From Thalassotalea_B piscium_A (GTDB lineage: Bacteria; Pseudomonadota; Gammaproteobacteria; Enterobacterales; Alteromonadaceae): 64,000 nt of DNA. Of this stretch, positions 53,048 through 62,570 are shown piece after piece (within the stretch, counting starts at the first letter, position 1; each line of letters opens with the position of its first letter). The translations under genes and the position numbers were made by a program. The stretch lies in the NCBI GenBank assembly GCA_049347715.1, contig CP186339.1:3596001-3660000 (forward strand), in the 5' to 3' direction. The notes below the pieces were generated by a model. The model was not told the origin of the DNA and ran no database searches. It worked only from the letters and a program-made list of their open reading frames with translations.

Positions 53048-53936
53048 GTTATTGCCATTATTACTCATTGTCGTTAACTTCATTTCTTTTCCTCTGTTGG
53101 CTGAAGTTATTCATCAAGAACGCTCCATGTATCGCAATATTTTAGTGGAAGACACCAACCAATTACGCTGTTTAAAATTTAATGTAAAAACCAGTAAAAC
53201 GAACCAAAGCTGTTTATTCAAAAATGACCCGCTACGCTTAGTTTTCAATTACACAAAATTACTTTTTTCCGGTTTACTTGTACTTGAACACCCGCCTGAA
53301 CGAGTGCTAATTGTTGGGCTTGGTGGTGGCACAATGTCAAATACTATCCATCTCCTTTACCCTATGGCCAAAATAGAAAACGTCGAAATAGACCCAGCTG
53401 TACTTAAAGTTGCCCGTAAGTATTTTGGGTTTATTGAGAATGAGTATATAAGTAGTAAGGTTGCTGATGGGCGAATATTTATTAAACGCGCCGGCATTAA
53501 AAAGCAAAAATATGACTGGATTATCCTTGATGCCTTTAATGGTGACTACATTCCTGAACATTTACTCACTCAAGAGTTTCTGCAAGAAAGTAAAAACTTA
53601 CTTAATGAAGGAGGTATTTTAACAGCGAATACCTTTTCAGTAAGCCAGTTATATAACCATGAATCAGCCACTTATAAATCAGTTTTTGGCGATTTTTTTA
53701 ATGTCCGAAATGGCAAAAATAGTAACCGTGTTATTTTAACCTCGACAAAACCTTTACCTAGTCAGGAAACTCTTGATTTAAGAGCTAAAGCCTTAGTTAA
53801 AGAACTTAAGCCATTCGGTATTAATATTGTTGAAATAACCTCATGGATGACCTCGACAAGCGAAGAACAAGATTGGCCAGAAAACACTAAAATTTTAACG
53901 GATCAATTTTCACCGGCTAATTTGTTAAATCAATAA
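53040..53936 (+). CDS. spermidine synthase-like protein with signal peptide
   Basis: A 298-residue protein with a signal-like N-terminus (MNRLLPLLLIVVNFISFPLLA). It is followed by an aminopropyltransferase/methyltransferase Rossmann fold: VLIVGLGGGTMSNTIHLL (about 82-99), VEIDPAVLKVARKYFG (about 113-128) and WIILDAFNGDYIPEHLLT (about 159-176). The catalytic Asp context resembles spermidine synthase (DAF rather than DSTDP). A signal peptide on such a cytoplasmic-type fold is odd: either the domain works outside, or the segment is a membrane anchor. It is translationally coupled with the membrane subunit. Confidence 0.76.
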   Translation: MNRLLPLLLIVVNFISFPLLAEVIHQERSMYRNILVEDTNQLRCLKFNVKTSKTNQSCLFKNDPLRLVFNYTKLLFSGLLVLEHPPERVLIVGLGGGTMSNTIHLLYPMAKIENVEIDPAVLKVARKYFGFIENEYISSKVADGRIFIKRAGIKKQKYDWIILDAFNGDYIPEHLLTQEFLQESKNLLNEGGILTANTFSVSQLYNHESATYKSVFGDFFNVRNGKNSNRVILTSTKPLPSQETLDLRAKALVKELKPFGINIVEITSWMTSTSEEQDWPENTKILTDQFSPANLLNQ

Positions 53937-53959
53937 GTTGTATAAATAACACAGTATAA

Positions 53960-53986
53960 AGCGTATTTACTCAAAGTAGATACGCT
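53960..53986 (+). terminator. hairpin after the spermidine synthase-like gene
   Basis: Twelve pairs (AGCGTATTTACT with AGTAGATACGCT, one G-U) around a 3-base loop, 23 bases after the stop. The downstream T content is low, so termination is probable rather than certain. It may also serve the convergent rluF gene. Confidence 0.65.
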
Positions 53987-54052
53987 CACTTCCACAATTT
54001 CGTGTCTATCAGACACAGTGCCGTCCACGCTTTTTATGAACAATCAAACAGC

Positions 54053-54892
54053 CTATTTTTTTGCGTTGAGCGATAACCTTGTCGTTTTAGATGTGTTGTA
54101 AACATTTTTTTGGGGTTCAGTATGATTACTGCCTGCTTGATGCTGATTATCTGCCTTAATAGCCGTTTTAGAAGAGGTAGCAACTGCAGCATTTATTTCC
54201 GCCATTTCAGTTGCGGTTAAATCGCGCCACTGCCCGGGTCTTAAATTACCTAATTCAACATTCATAATACGAGAACGTTTTAATTTAGTGACTTCGTACC
54301 CTAGATATTCACACATACGACGAATTTGACGATTTAGCCCTTGGGTAAGAATAATGCGAAAGACAAATTTACTTTGTGGTTTGACAATACAGGGCTTTGT
54401 TATCGTACCAAGAATAGGTACCCCTCGAGCCATACGTTCAATAAAACGTTCGCTTATAGGCTTGTCGACTGTGACTATGTATTCTTTATCGTGAGCATTC
54501 TCTGCACGCAATATTTTATTGACAATATCACCGTCGCTGGTTAGAAAAATCAAACCTTCTGAGGGTTTATCTAAGCGCCCAATCGGGAAGATGCGCTCTT
54601 TATGCTTAATGGCATCAATGATATTTCCTCTCACATGGCGCTCAGTCGTACAAGTGATACCAATTGGTTTATTATAGGCAATATAGACCCGATCAGACTT
54701 ATTGCTTGGCATAGCCCCTATCGTTTTTCCGTCAACACAAACAATATCACCTTGTTGTACTTTGGTGCCTAGCTCCGGAATTTGTCCATTAATGGTCACA
54801 CGATTAGCCTCAATAAGTTTATCCGCTGCTCGACGAGAGCAAAAACCTGACTCACTGATATATTTATTTAATCGTTTTTCAATCTGACTCAC
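54053..54892 (-). CDS. rluF: 23S rRNA pseudouridine(2604) synthase RluF
   Basis: A 279-residue protein with an S4 RNA-binding domain (1-60: RLNKYISESGFCSRRAADKLI) and an RsuA/RluF-type synthase domain. The catalytic Asp is in GRLDKPSEGLIFLT (about 101-114), and the string NKILRAENAHDKEYIVTVDKP matches E. coli RluF (not RluB or RluE). It converts U2604 of 23S rRNA to pseudouridine. A lysine/glutamine-rich tail of about 45 residues extends beyond the core and is likely disordered. Confidence 0.9.
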   Translation of the reverse strand: MSQIEKRLNKYISESGFCSRRAADKLIEANRVTINGQIPELGTKVQQGDIVCVDGKTIGAMPSNKSDRVYIAYNKPIGITCTTERHVRGNIIDAIKHKERIFPIGRLDKPSEGLIFLTSDGDIVNKILRAENAHDKEYIVTVDKPISERFIERMARGVPILGTITKPCIVKPQSKFVFRIILTQGLNRQIRRMCEYLGYEVTKLKRSRIMNVELGNLRPGQWRDLTATEMAEINAAVATSSKTAIKADNQHQAGSNHTEPQKNVYNTSKTTRLSLNAKK

Positions 54893-54988
54893 ACCACATT
54901 CCTGAAATGTTATTTACCCGAGGGGATTATTGTAACTGAGAATTGCATCAGATAAACAAAAATGACTAAAGATTCTAAAATTTGAGCA

Positions 54989-55020
54989 TAAAAAAAGCCA
55001 GTAACCTAAGTCACTGGCTT
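54989..55020 (-). terminator. terminator of the amidohydrolase gene
   Basis: An 8-bp stem (AAGCCAGT with ACTGGCTT, 10-base loop) followed on the minus strand by a T run, 29 bases after the stop at 55050. Confidence 0.85.
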
Positions 55021-55049
55021 CTGATAATACTCATTTACAAAGCTATCGG

Positions 55050-58000
55050 TTATTTCTCAAAATAAAAGGGGGTTCTTTTATTATTATAATTGCCAACTTC
55101 ATTCATTGTTTCAGCATCAAAAACGCGACCATTAATAATGGTATAAACCACTTTGTCACTAACACGAATGTCTTTGGTGATATCACCGTCAATAACCACT
55201 AAATCAGCTAATTTACCCACTTCAATTGATCCTAAGTTATCATCAAGCCCTAATGTTTGAGCCGGATTAATTGTCGCTGTAGCTAATGCTTCTAAAGGTG
55301 ACATACCACCTTGTGCCATCATCCACATTTCCCAATGCATTGCTAGCCCTTCACGTTGACCGTGGCCGCCAGCATTTACTTTTATACCGAGTTGATTAAG
55401 TTCTTTAGCTGTTTGAGCCACATTAACATGATTGTAATGATTATCTGGCGCTTTTGTTCTACGCATTGATTTAGGTGCTAAAATTTCACTTGGTACATAT
55501 TGACTCAATCTTGGATGACGCCACACATCAGTTTTATCATACCAATAATTTTCACCCCAAATACCACCATAGGCAACAACTAAGGTTGGTGTATAAGCCA
55601 TCGACGATTGTGACCATAGTTGCTTAATATCATCATAAATTTTAGCCGTTGGAATAGAGTGTTCTAACGTTGTATGACCATCCACAAGCATAGTTAAGTT
55701 ATGTTGCAGTAATGAACCTCCTTCAGGTACAACCAACATATTGGCTTCACGTGCCGCTTGTATAAATTGCTGACGTTGATTACGACGTGGTTGGTTATAA
55801 CTTTTGACACTAAATGCCCCCGCTTTTTGCAAACGTTCAATATGAAATTTAGCATCTTCAAGTTTGTCTACATGAGAGGTAAGCCCAGCAGCTGTTGCAC
55901 CATATAAAATAGCACCAGTCGAAAATAAACGAGGAGCAACAATCACCCCTGCTTTTTGCATTTCGCTCGCCGCAAAAAATTCGGTAGTATCATTTGATGG
56001 ATCATGAATACTGGTTACACCAAAGGTTAGCCCTGCGTAGTTTTTCCAGTTTTGCTGCGGAATAATTTCATTACTACCTTGTGAGCCATGTGCGTGAGCA
56101 TCAATGAACCCTGGTACTATACTTTTACCCGTAATATCAATAATCTTCGCCGCTTTAGGAATGTTAACTTTTCCATTTTCTCCAACACTGACTATTTTAT
56201 TATTTGCCACCACGACAACACCAGAATCAAAAACTTGTTCGCCTTTCATAGTGACAACTTTGCCACCAACAAAAGCCACAGTGCCTGAAGGAATATCGAC
56301 CTTTTGAGTAAAACCTAATTGAGTAGTAGAAACTGAGGTTGCTTCTTTAGCACTAGTGTCTTGGTGCTCAAGAGAAAAAAGTTGGTCAATTTTCGCTTGA
56401 TAAAGGGTATTACCTAAACTCCAATATATTTCATTTGATGCTCCATTCCAGTTGATACCTTCACCCGCACGAACGGATAATTTCTCAACGGGTAAATTTT
56501 TAGCACTTGGACCTATATCAATAACGTCACCTCTTTCTACGAAAGGCGTCACAAAGATCTTAAAACGTTCAGCAAAAGCAAGAAACTCACCGTCAGGTGA
56601 AACGCGGTATTCTGTTGCAAACTTACCTTGATAAAGTTTCTTCTCATGCTGGCCATCAATATCAATACGCATCAAATGAGGTGTTTGACCATTACGAGTA
56701 AAATATATGCGATCTGAACGATCCCCAAAATGAGGTTGCAAGCCATAATCAGTCACTAATGTTGGCTTACCGCCTTTACTGTTTACAACATAAACCCCTG
56801 TATTTAATCCCCATTCAGGATCTAAAATCGCGCCACCATGAACTTTACGATAAACCACCTTTTTACCATCAGGTGAAAAGCTAGGCTCAATATATTTACC
56901 TTTTTCTGGTGTAATTGTTTTGCCTTTTCCTCCTCGCGAAGAAATCACTTTAACTCGACCTAGGGATTTATCATTCCATGTCACATAAACAATTTTTTTG
57001 CCATCGCGAGAAAAACTAGGGTTAAACTCAAAGGTGTCTGTTTGTTTGGTTAATCGTTTAGGTTTACCATTATTGATATTTTGAACATATAAATGCCCTA
57101 AAGCCTCAAAGACAACACGTTTGCCATCAGGAGAAACTTCTATATCCCGTAACATCTTAAGAGTGAAATTTTTCTGATCTAAATTCTGTTTAAAATGTAA
57201 TGCTTTCTGGATACTTTTTTGTGTTTTAACATGAAAAGGAATTTCTTTCGCTTTTTTGGTCGCAATATTTAAACGATGTATTTTACCGCCAGCCCAAAAA
57301 ATTAATTCTTTATTATCTGGCATCCAAGCTATTGTCGGATAAACACCATGAATAGCCCAAGTTTCTTGCATGTCTCTATCTAAATCTTCATAAACTAAGG
57401 TTTTTTTACCACTGGCTAGGTCATATAGGTATAAATGAGACTGGAAATCATCTCTGCTAATGAAAGCGAGTGTTTTTCCATCAGGTGAAGGTGTCGGACG
57501 AATTGCCCCTCCTTTACCCGAAATGATTGTTGTAATTTCACCGGTTTCTAATGCTAAACGCTTTATTTTGTAAATCCCTTTCGTTGAGTCTTTACTATAA
57601 TGAAAGGTTTTTCCTGGTGTCGCATCTTGAGAAAAATAAACATACTTTCCATCCGGTGAAAAAGCAGGCTCACCTAAATCTTTCTGATCATTTGGACGCT
57701 TAGTTAGCTTAACCCCTGAACCTCCCGTTTTATGATATAACCAAACTTCACCAGCCCCTAAAGAGCGTCCACTAGTAAAATGTTTACGTCCAACAAGATA
57801 ATTTCCATCAGGAGACCAAGCAGGACTATTTAATAAACGAAATTGTTCATTGGTCACCGCTTTTCCTGCGCTACCATCTACTTTCATAATCCATAAATTA
57901 TCGCCTCCATCTTCATCAGACGTAAAAGCAATATGTTTACCATCGGGGCTAAAACGCGGCTGCATTTGCCATGCTATATCCGTCATAAGCGCCGTTGCTT

Positions 58001-58262
58001 CACCACCTGTAATAGGTAAGGTATAGATATCACCTAATAAGTCAAAAACTAAGGTTTTACCATCAGGGCTGACATCAATATTCATCCAAGTGCCTTGGGT
58101 AACATCGATATTGGCAGTGGTAAATACACCTTGTGGATGATTAACAGACCATTTTTTGCTTTCTTCACTCTCTGTTTCTTGTGCTAATACTGAGCTTGAA
58201 AACATGAATGACAGCAATAAAGAAAGCGTAATACTCACTTTAGCATGCAGATTAGTAAACAT
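55050..58262 (-). CDS. secreted TolB-like beta-propeller / amidohydrolase fusion protein
   Basis: A 1070-residue protein with signal peptide (SITLSLLLSFMFSSSVLA). The first 640 residues carry many PD40/TolB-type repeats (SPDGKxxxF pattern, such as FSPDGKHIAFTSDEDGGDNLW). The C-terminal part (about 660-1050) is an amidohydrolase: FIDAHAHG (metal His pair), the KSYNQP Lys region, TTLEHSI, GGHGQREG and KLADLVVIDGD. Related proteins are exported hydrolases of unsettled substrate (imidazolonepropionase- or prolidase-like). Its size and propeller suggest peptide or glycan contact outside the cytoplasm. Confidence 0.86.
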   Translation of the reverse strand: MFTNLHAKVSITLSLLLSFMFSSSVLAQETESEESKKWSVNHPQGVFTTANIDVTQGTWMNIDVSPDGKTLVFDLLGDIYTLPITGGEATALMTDIAWQMQPRFSPDGKHIAFTSDEDGGDNLWIMKVDGSAGKAVTNEQFRLLNSPAWSPDGNYLVGRKHFTSGRSLGAGEVWLYHKTGGSGVKLTKRPNDQKDLGEPAFSPDGKYVYFSQDATPGKTFHYSKDSTKGIYKIKRLALETGEITTIISGKGGAIRPTPSPDGKTLAFISRDDFQSHLYLYDLASGKKTLVYEDLDRDMQETWAIHGVYPTIAWMPDNKELIFWAGGKIHRLNIATKKAKEIPFHVKTQKSIQKALHFKQNLDQKNFTLKMLRDIEVSPDGKRVVFEALGHLYVQNINNGKPKRLTKQTDTFEFNPSFSRDGKKIVYVTWNDKSLGRVKVISSRGGKGKTITPEKGKYIEPSFSPDGKKVVYRKVHGGAILDPEWGLNTGVYVVNSKGGKPTLVTDYGLQPHFGDRSDRIYFTRNGQTPHLMRIDIDGQHEKKLYQGKFATEYRVSPDGEFLAFAERFKIFVTPFVERGDVIDIGPSAKNLPVEKLSVRAGEGINWNGASNEIYWSLGNTLYQAKIDQLFSLEHQDTSAKEATSVSTTQLGFTQKVDIPSGTVAFVGGKVVTMKGEQVFDSGVVVVANNKIVSVGENGKVNIPKAAKIIDITGKSIVPGFIDAHAHGSQGSNEIIPQQNWKNYAGLTFGVTSIHDPSNDTTEFFAASEMQKAGVIVAPRLFSTGAILYGATAAGLTSHVDKLEDAKFHIERLQKAGAFSVKSYNQPRRNQRQQFIQAAREANMLVVPEGGSLLQHNLTMLVDGHTTLEHSIPTAKIYDDIKQLWSQSSMAYTPTLVVAYGGIWGENYWYDKTDVWRHPRLSQYVPSEILAPKSMRRTKAPDNHYNHVNVAQTAKELNQLGIKVNAGGHGQREGLAMHWEMWMMAQGGMSPLEALATATINPAQTLGLDDNLGSIEVGKLADLVVIDGDITKDIRVSDKVVYTIINGRVFDAETMNEVGNYNNKRTPFYFEK

Positions 58263-58349
58263 AATTTATACCTGTGATCACATTATTTTTATAAGTTAGG
58301 TCAATATAGAAACACAGATAGAAACATTTTGAAATATGTATTAGATAGA

Positions 58350-58376
58350 TTGCCGTTTAAAGGCCACGAACGGCAA
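58350..58376. other. short hairpin between ubiX and the amidohydrolase gene
   Basis: Eight pairs (TTGCCGTT with AACGGCAA) around an 11-base loop, without a T tract on either strand. It lies after the ubiX stop (58405, minus strand) and may act as a weak terminator. Confidence 0.4.
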
Positions 58377-58404
58377 CTGAGTTAGAAGTAACAGATTTGA
58401 GTAA

Positions 58405-59025
58405 TTACGAGTGGTAGCCCCATCGAGGCATGATAGTTTGTGCTATTGACAGATGATCTAAGATCCGGCCAACCATAAAATCAATTAAGTCGTCTATAGA
58501 CTTAGGCTGATGATAAAAACCAGGAGCCGCTGGCATAATTGTTACCCCCATTTGTGACAGAGTTAACATATTTTGTAAATGAATAGTCGAAAATGGCGTT
58601 TCTCTAGGCACAATAATCAATTGACCTCGTTCTTTAATAACCACATCTGCCGCTCGTTCAATTAAGTTATCACTCATCCCTTGGCTAACAGCTGCTAAAG
58701 TGCCTGTTGAACATGGGCAAATAACCATAGCTTTAGGTGCTGCCGAACCAGAGGCCACAGGCGAGAACCATTGTTCTTTACCAAACACTGTTAGTTGCCC
58801 CGGTTGCGCATTAAATTTTTCAGTTAAAAAATGACTGGCAACGTCAGGTGATGCGGGTAATTTAATACCCAATTCGGTGTCTAAAACAATACGCGCAGCA
58901 CTCGAACAAAGTAAATAAACTTGGCAATTAGCCGCTAATAAACATTCAAGTAAACGCAACGCATAAGCAGAGCCTGAAGCCCCTGTTAGTGCGAGCGTTA
59001 TTTTTCGTTCAAATTGAACACTCAT
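58405..59025 (-). CDS. ubiX: flavin prenyltransferase UbiX
   Basis: UbiX adds a dimethylallyl group to FMN, giving prenyl-FMN, the cofactor of UbiD-type decarboxylases in ubiquinone synthesis. The 206-residue protein starts with the FMN-binding ALTGASGSAYALRLLECL (about 11-28). It has MVICPCSTGTLAAVSQGMSDNLIERAADV (about 100-128) and RETPFSTIHLQNML (about 141-154). It begins 5 bp after the mpl stop, so mpl-ubiX form an operon as in related bacteria. Confidence 0.93.
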   Translation of the reverse strand: MSVQFERKITLALTGASGSAYALRLLECLLAANCQVYLLCSSAARIVLDTELGIKLPASPDVASHFLTEKFNAQPGQLTVFGKEQWFSPVASGSAAPKAMVICPCSTGTLAAVSQGMSDNLIERAADVVIKERGQLIIVPRETPFSTIHLQNMLTLSQMGVTIMPAAPGFYHQPKSIDDLIDFMVGRILDHLSIAQTIMPRWGYHS

Positions 59026-59030
59026 TGATG

Positions 59031-60413
59031 TTATAGCCTCTCTTGATTTAAGTTTGATAATGCATCTAATAATTTTTGATGAATACCACCAAAACCACCG
59101 TTACTCATTACTACAATCGTATCACCCGTTTGGGCTTTTGCAGCAATTTGACTTATAAATTGATTTAAATCGTTATCGACAATACAAGGTTGCTGACAAT
59201 CTTGAATTAATTGGTCAACAGACCATTGCACACCATCACCTTGAAACACAAAAACAAGATCAGCAAGTGCTAATGATTTAGCAAGTGTGGCTTTGTGCAC
59301 TCCTGACTTCATAGTATTAGAACGAGGCTCTAATACCGCGATAATACGCCCTGCCCCTACATGTGCTCTCACCCCTGAAAGAGTACGACTTATGGCTGTT
59401 GGATGATGGGCAAAATCATCATAAACTTTAATGCCGTTAATTTCGCCTTTTAGCTCTAAACGACGCTTAGTATTAATAAATTCAGCTAATGCTTCTATGG
59501 CTATTTTACTTGGCACGCCAGCATGTCTAGCGGCCGCAATAGCCATTAAGCCATTATCAATATTAAAGTCGCCAATTAATGACCACTTAACAGTACCTTG
59601 TAACTCACCTTTAAAAAATACGTTAAATTGACTACCGTCAGCTACACATTTTTCTGCATACCAGCCTTGAGTTTTATTATCTTCGGTGACACTCACTTCT
59701 GTTGGTGTCCAACAGCCCATAGCAAGCATTTCATTAATTGCTTGCTCCTGCTGAGGAAATAACACTAAACCATTACTAGGTACCATTCTAATTAAGTGAT
59801 GAAACTGCCGTTGAATATCCGATAAATCATCAAAAATATCCGCATGATCAAATTCTAAATTATTAATGACTAAGGTATTAGGACGGTAATGAACAAACTT
59901 AGAGCGTTTGTCAAAAAAAGCGGTGTCATATTCATCCGCTTCAATAACAAAAAAAGGTGCTTTGCCAAGTCGTGCCGATGAGTCAAAATTTTGTGGCACA
60001 CCGCCAATTAAATAACCTGGTGCTAATTGAGCATATTCTAAAATCCATGTCAGCATTGAACTTGTCGTCGTTTTCCCATGAGTACCTGACACCGCGAGTA
60101 CCCAGCGATCTTTTAATACATGTTCCAGTAACCATTGCGGACCAGAAGTATAGGGTAACTTTCGTTCTAACACATATTCAACCAGCGGATTGCCACGCGT
60201 CATAGCATTACCCACAATAATAAGGTCAGGTTCGTCCTGTAAATGTTCAACCAAATAGCCTTGTTTAAGCTCAATGCCTAATGCTGTTAATTGAGTACTC
60301 ATTGGTGGATACACGTTGGCATCACACCCCGACACTCTATGCCCGAGCTCTTTTGCTATAGCGGCTATTCCGCCCATAAAAGTACCACAAATACCAAGAA
60401 TATGAATATGCAT
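59031..60413 (-). CDS. mpl: UDP-N-acetylmuramate:tripeptide ligase Mpl
   Basis: Mpl joins recycled L-Ala-gamma-D-Glu-meso-DAP to UDP-MurNAc, returning wall peptides to synthesis. The product of about 460 residues is a Mur ligase: N-domain HILGICGTFMGGIAAIAKELGH, ATP loop SGTHGKTTTSSML (about 108-120), central EADEYDTAFFDKRSKF (Lys region) and C-domain DFAHHPTAI. The ATG at 60413 (AGG site 7 bases upstream) gives the typical MHIHILGI start; a GTG at 60434 is less likely. Confidence 0.94.
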   Translation of the reverse strand: MHIHILGICGTFMGGIAAIAKELGHRVSGCDANVYPPMSTQLTALGIELKQGYLVEHLQDEPDLIIVGNAMTRGNPLVEYVLERKLPYTSGPQWLLEHVLKDRWVLAVSGTHGKTTTSSMLTWILEYAQLAPGYLIGGVPQNFDSSARLGKAPFFVIEADEYDTAFFDKRSKFVHYRPNTLVINNLEFDHADIFDDLSDIQRQFHHLIRMVPSNGLVLFPQQEQAINEMLAMGCWTPTEVSVTEDNKTQGWYAEKCVADGSQFNVFFKGELQGTVKWSLIGDFNIDNGLMAIAAARHAGVPSKIAIEALAEFINTKRRLELKGEINGIKVYDDFAHHPTAISRTLSGVRAHVGAGRIIAVLEPRSNTMKSGVHKATLAKSLALADLVFVFQGDGVQWSVDQLIQDCQQPCIVDNDLNQFISQIAAKAQTGDTIVVMSNGGFGGIHQKLLDALSNLNQERL

Positions 60414-60617
60414 ATTATGCCTAAAATGACTCACGCTAGATTAGCGTATCTACTACGATAAATTAGCGCTCAATATAACCGAATTAGCAACTAATACCAA
60501 TTAGCGTCATAAATAATCACAAAATTAACATTAATTCATTGCAACCATTGCTTTGCCTATCAATTTTCGCCAGTATTTAACTTATCAAGTGAATAAACTA
60601 CTTATTTAAGGCCCAGA

Positions 60618-61784
60618 ATGAAGCTTATTACATTATCTGCCATTTCGATTTATCCAATAAAATCTACCGCAGGCATTACGCTTTCCAACTCATGGGTAGA
60701 CGACTATGGGTTAAGTTTCGATCGTCGTTTTGTCATAACAGATCCTACTGGGGAGTTTATTAGTGCTCGCACCGAACCTAGCTTATGCTTAATTCAGGCA
60801 AGTATTACACCTAATGGACTTGTGATAACAGCACCTGGCATGCCTTTACTTGAAATTAACTATAAAGATTTTTCAACGGATTATCAGCCTGTTCGTGTTT
60901 GGCAAGATACAATCAATAGTCTTCATTGTGCTGAAAACATTGACCTTTGGTTTAGCCAATATCTTAAACGCCCGTGCAAGTTACATTTCTTTGCCCATAA
61001 CTCGAGTCGTTATGTTAAAAATAGTCATAAAGAAGTCAGTTTTGCTGATGGTTATCCATTACTCTTAATTTCACAAGCATCATTAAATGATCTAAATCAT
61101 CGATTAGATGATTTAGCACAAGCTAAAGTCGCTATGTCTCAATTCCGTCCTAATTTGGTGGTAGATAATACAGAGGCATTTGCCGAAGATACTTGGCGTC
61201 ATATCCGAATAGGCGAAGTAGAATTTGAATTAGTAAAACCCTGCTCTCGATGTATTATGACCACTGTCGATCCAAGTACAGGAGAAAAACATCCTAAACA
61301 ACAACCGCTAAACACCTTAAAAGAATTTCGCCAAGTTAAATCCGGAGATGTAATGTTCGGACAAAACTTAATTGCCCTAAATAAAGGCCAGATACATTTG
61401 GGTGATGAAGTTACTATTTTAGATAGCCAACCTTCACCTACTTTTATTCATAAAGTAACTAAAAGTTCGGTAACAAAACAAACGGCACCCTCTAAAAAAC
61501 CCCGAAGAACTAAACGCGCTGTGACAATTTTATTTGATTCATGGGATAAACAAGTAAAGGGAAACACTAAAGACCTAATATTAGATCAAGGTGAACAAGC
61601 AGGATTAATTTTGCCTTATTCATGTCGCGCAGGCATGTGTGGACGTTGCAAGATAAAAGTCGATAGTGGTCAAGTAAAGCAATTAGCAGACGATGGCTTA
61701 ACAGAAGAAGAAAAACAGCAAGGGTATGTGCTCGCTTGTAGTGCTATACCAGAATCTGACCTTATTTTAAGTAAACCAGACTAA
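60618..61784 (+). CDS. ycbX: MOSC domain / 2Fe-2S ferredoxin protein, YcbX-like
   Basis: A 388-residue protein with MOSC_N (about 1-120: AISIYPIKSTAG), MOSC (about 130-270, with the candidate molybdenum-cofactor cysteine in KPCSRCIMTTVDP) and a C-terminal plant-type ferredoxin domain (about 295-388). The cluster is SCRAGMCGRCKIKV plus a later LACSAI, giving the CX4CX2C...C set. E. coli YcbX (369 aa) reduces N-hydroxylated bases using electrons from CysJ. A basic linker (KKPRRTKRA, about 295) joins the parts. Confidence 0.88.
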   Translation: MKLITLSAISIYPIKSTAGITLSNSWVDDYGLSFDRRFVITDPTGEFISARTEPSLCLIQASITPNGLVITAPGMPLLEINYKDFSTDYQPVRVWQDTINSLHCAENIDLWFSQYLKRPCKLHFFAHNSSRYVKNSHKEVSFADGYPLLLISQASLNDLNHRLDDLAQAKVAMSQFRPNLVVDNTEAFAEDTWRHIRIGEVEFELVKPCSRCIMTTVDPSTGEKHPKQQPLNTLKEFRQVKSGDVMFGQNLIALNKGQIHLGDEVTILDSQPSPTFIHKVTKSSVTKQTAPSKKPRRTKRAVTILFDSWDKQVKGNTKDLILDQGEQAGLILPYSCRAGMCGRCKIKVDSGQVKQLADDGLTEEEKQQGYVLACSAIPESDLILSKPD

Positions 61785-61894
61785 TCGATTAATGCGCGGT
61801 AACGAACAAATTGCAAATAATAAGTGAATTGTCACAATTCTCAATTTAGAATAGTGACGTTTAATACTAATTACTTTATTTAAGGTTATTCTTT

Positions 61895-62500
61895 GTGCTG
61901 TTAATGATCGACAACTATGATTCCTTCACTTTTAATCTTGTTCATTATTTTACTGAATTAGGTCAAGAAGTCGTTGTTCGTCGCAATGACGAAATTACTA
62001 TTGAAGAAATTAATGCCATGCCGGTGCAATATATTGTCATTTCTCCAGGTCCCTGTGATCCAAATAGTGCAGGAATTTCACTCGCAGTTATTCAACATTT
62101 TGCAGGTAGAATCCCTATTTTAGGCGTTTGTTTGGGTCATCAATGTATTGCTCAGCATTTTGGTGCCAAGGTAGTCAAAGCACGACAAGTAATGCATGGT
62201 AAAACCAGTAAAATAACACATACTGCAACCAATTTATTTCAGTCATTAGCAATGCCGTTAGAAGTAACACGCTATCATTCTTTAATTGTTGATAAAAACA
62301 CCTTACCAGATTGTTTATCAATAACCGCATGGACTGCTACACTTAACGGAGAACAAGATGAAATAATGGCACTAAGGCACAATTCACTCCCTATCGTTAG
62401 TGTACAATTTCATCCGGAATCAGTATTAACGGAACAAGGGTTAACATTATTAGAAAACTTTATTACCCAATATGCTCAAGATAAAATAGAATCACATTAA
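61895..62500 (+). CDS. pabA: aminodeoxychorismate synthase glutaminase subunit PabA (TrpG family)
   Basis: A 201-residue class I glutamine amidotransferase. It starts MLLMIDNYDSFTFNLV and contains the oxyanion strand ISPGPCDP, nucleophile elbow GVCLGHQCI (Cys about 79), and the His-Glu pair VQFHPESV. It supplies ammonia to PabB for 4-amino-4-deoxychorismate (folate path) or serves anthranilate synthase; no trp genes are near, so folate is favoured. The start is GTG at 61895, which gives the canonical N-terminus after an AAGG site. Confidence 0.9.
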   Translation: MLLMIDNYDSFTFNLVHYFTELGQEVVVRRNDEITIEEINAMPVQYIVISPGPCDPNSAGISLAVIQHFAGRIPILGVCLGHQCIAQHFGAKVVKARQVMHGKTSKITHTATNLFQSLAMPLEVTRYHSLIVDKNTLPDCLSITAWTATLNGEQDEIMALRHNSLPIVSVQFHPESVLTEQGLTLLENFITQYAQDKIESH

Positions 62501-62570
62501 ATGATAAATACACATAGTCGATAACAATTGTAGACGGCTAATTGACCAAAACCTAATTCACAAGTTGCCA

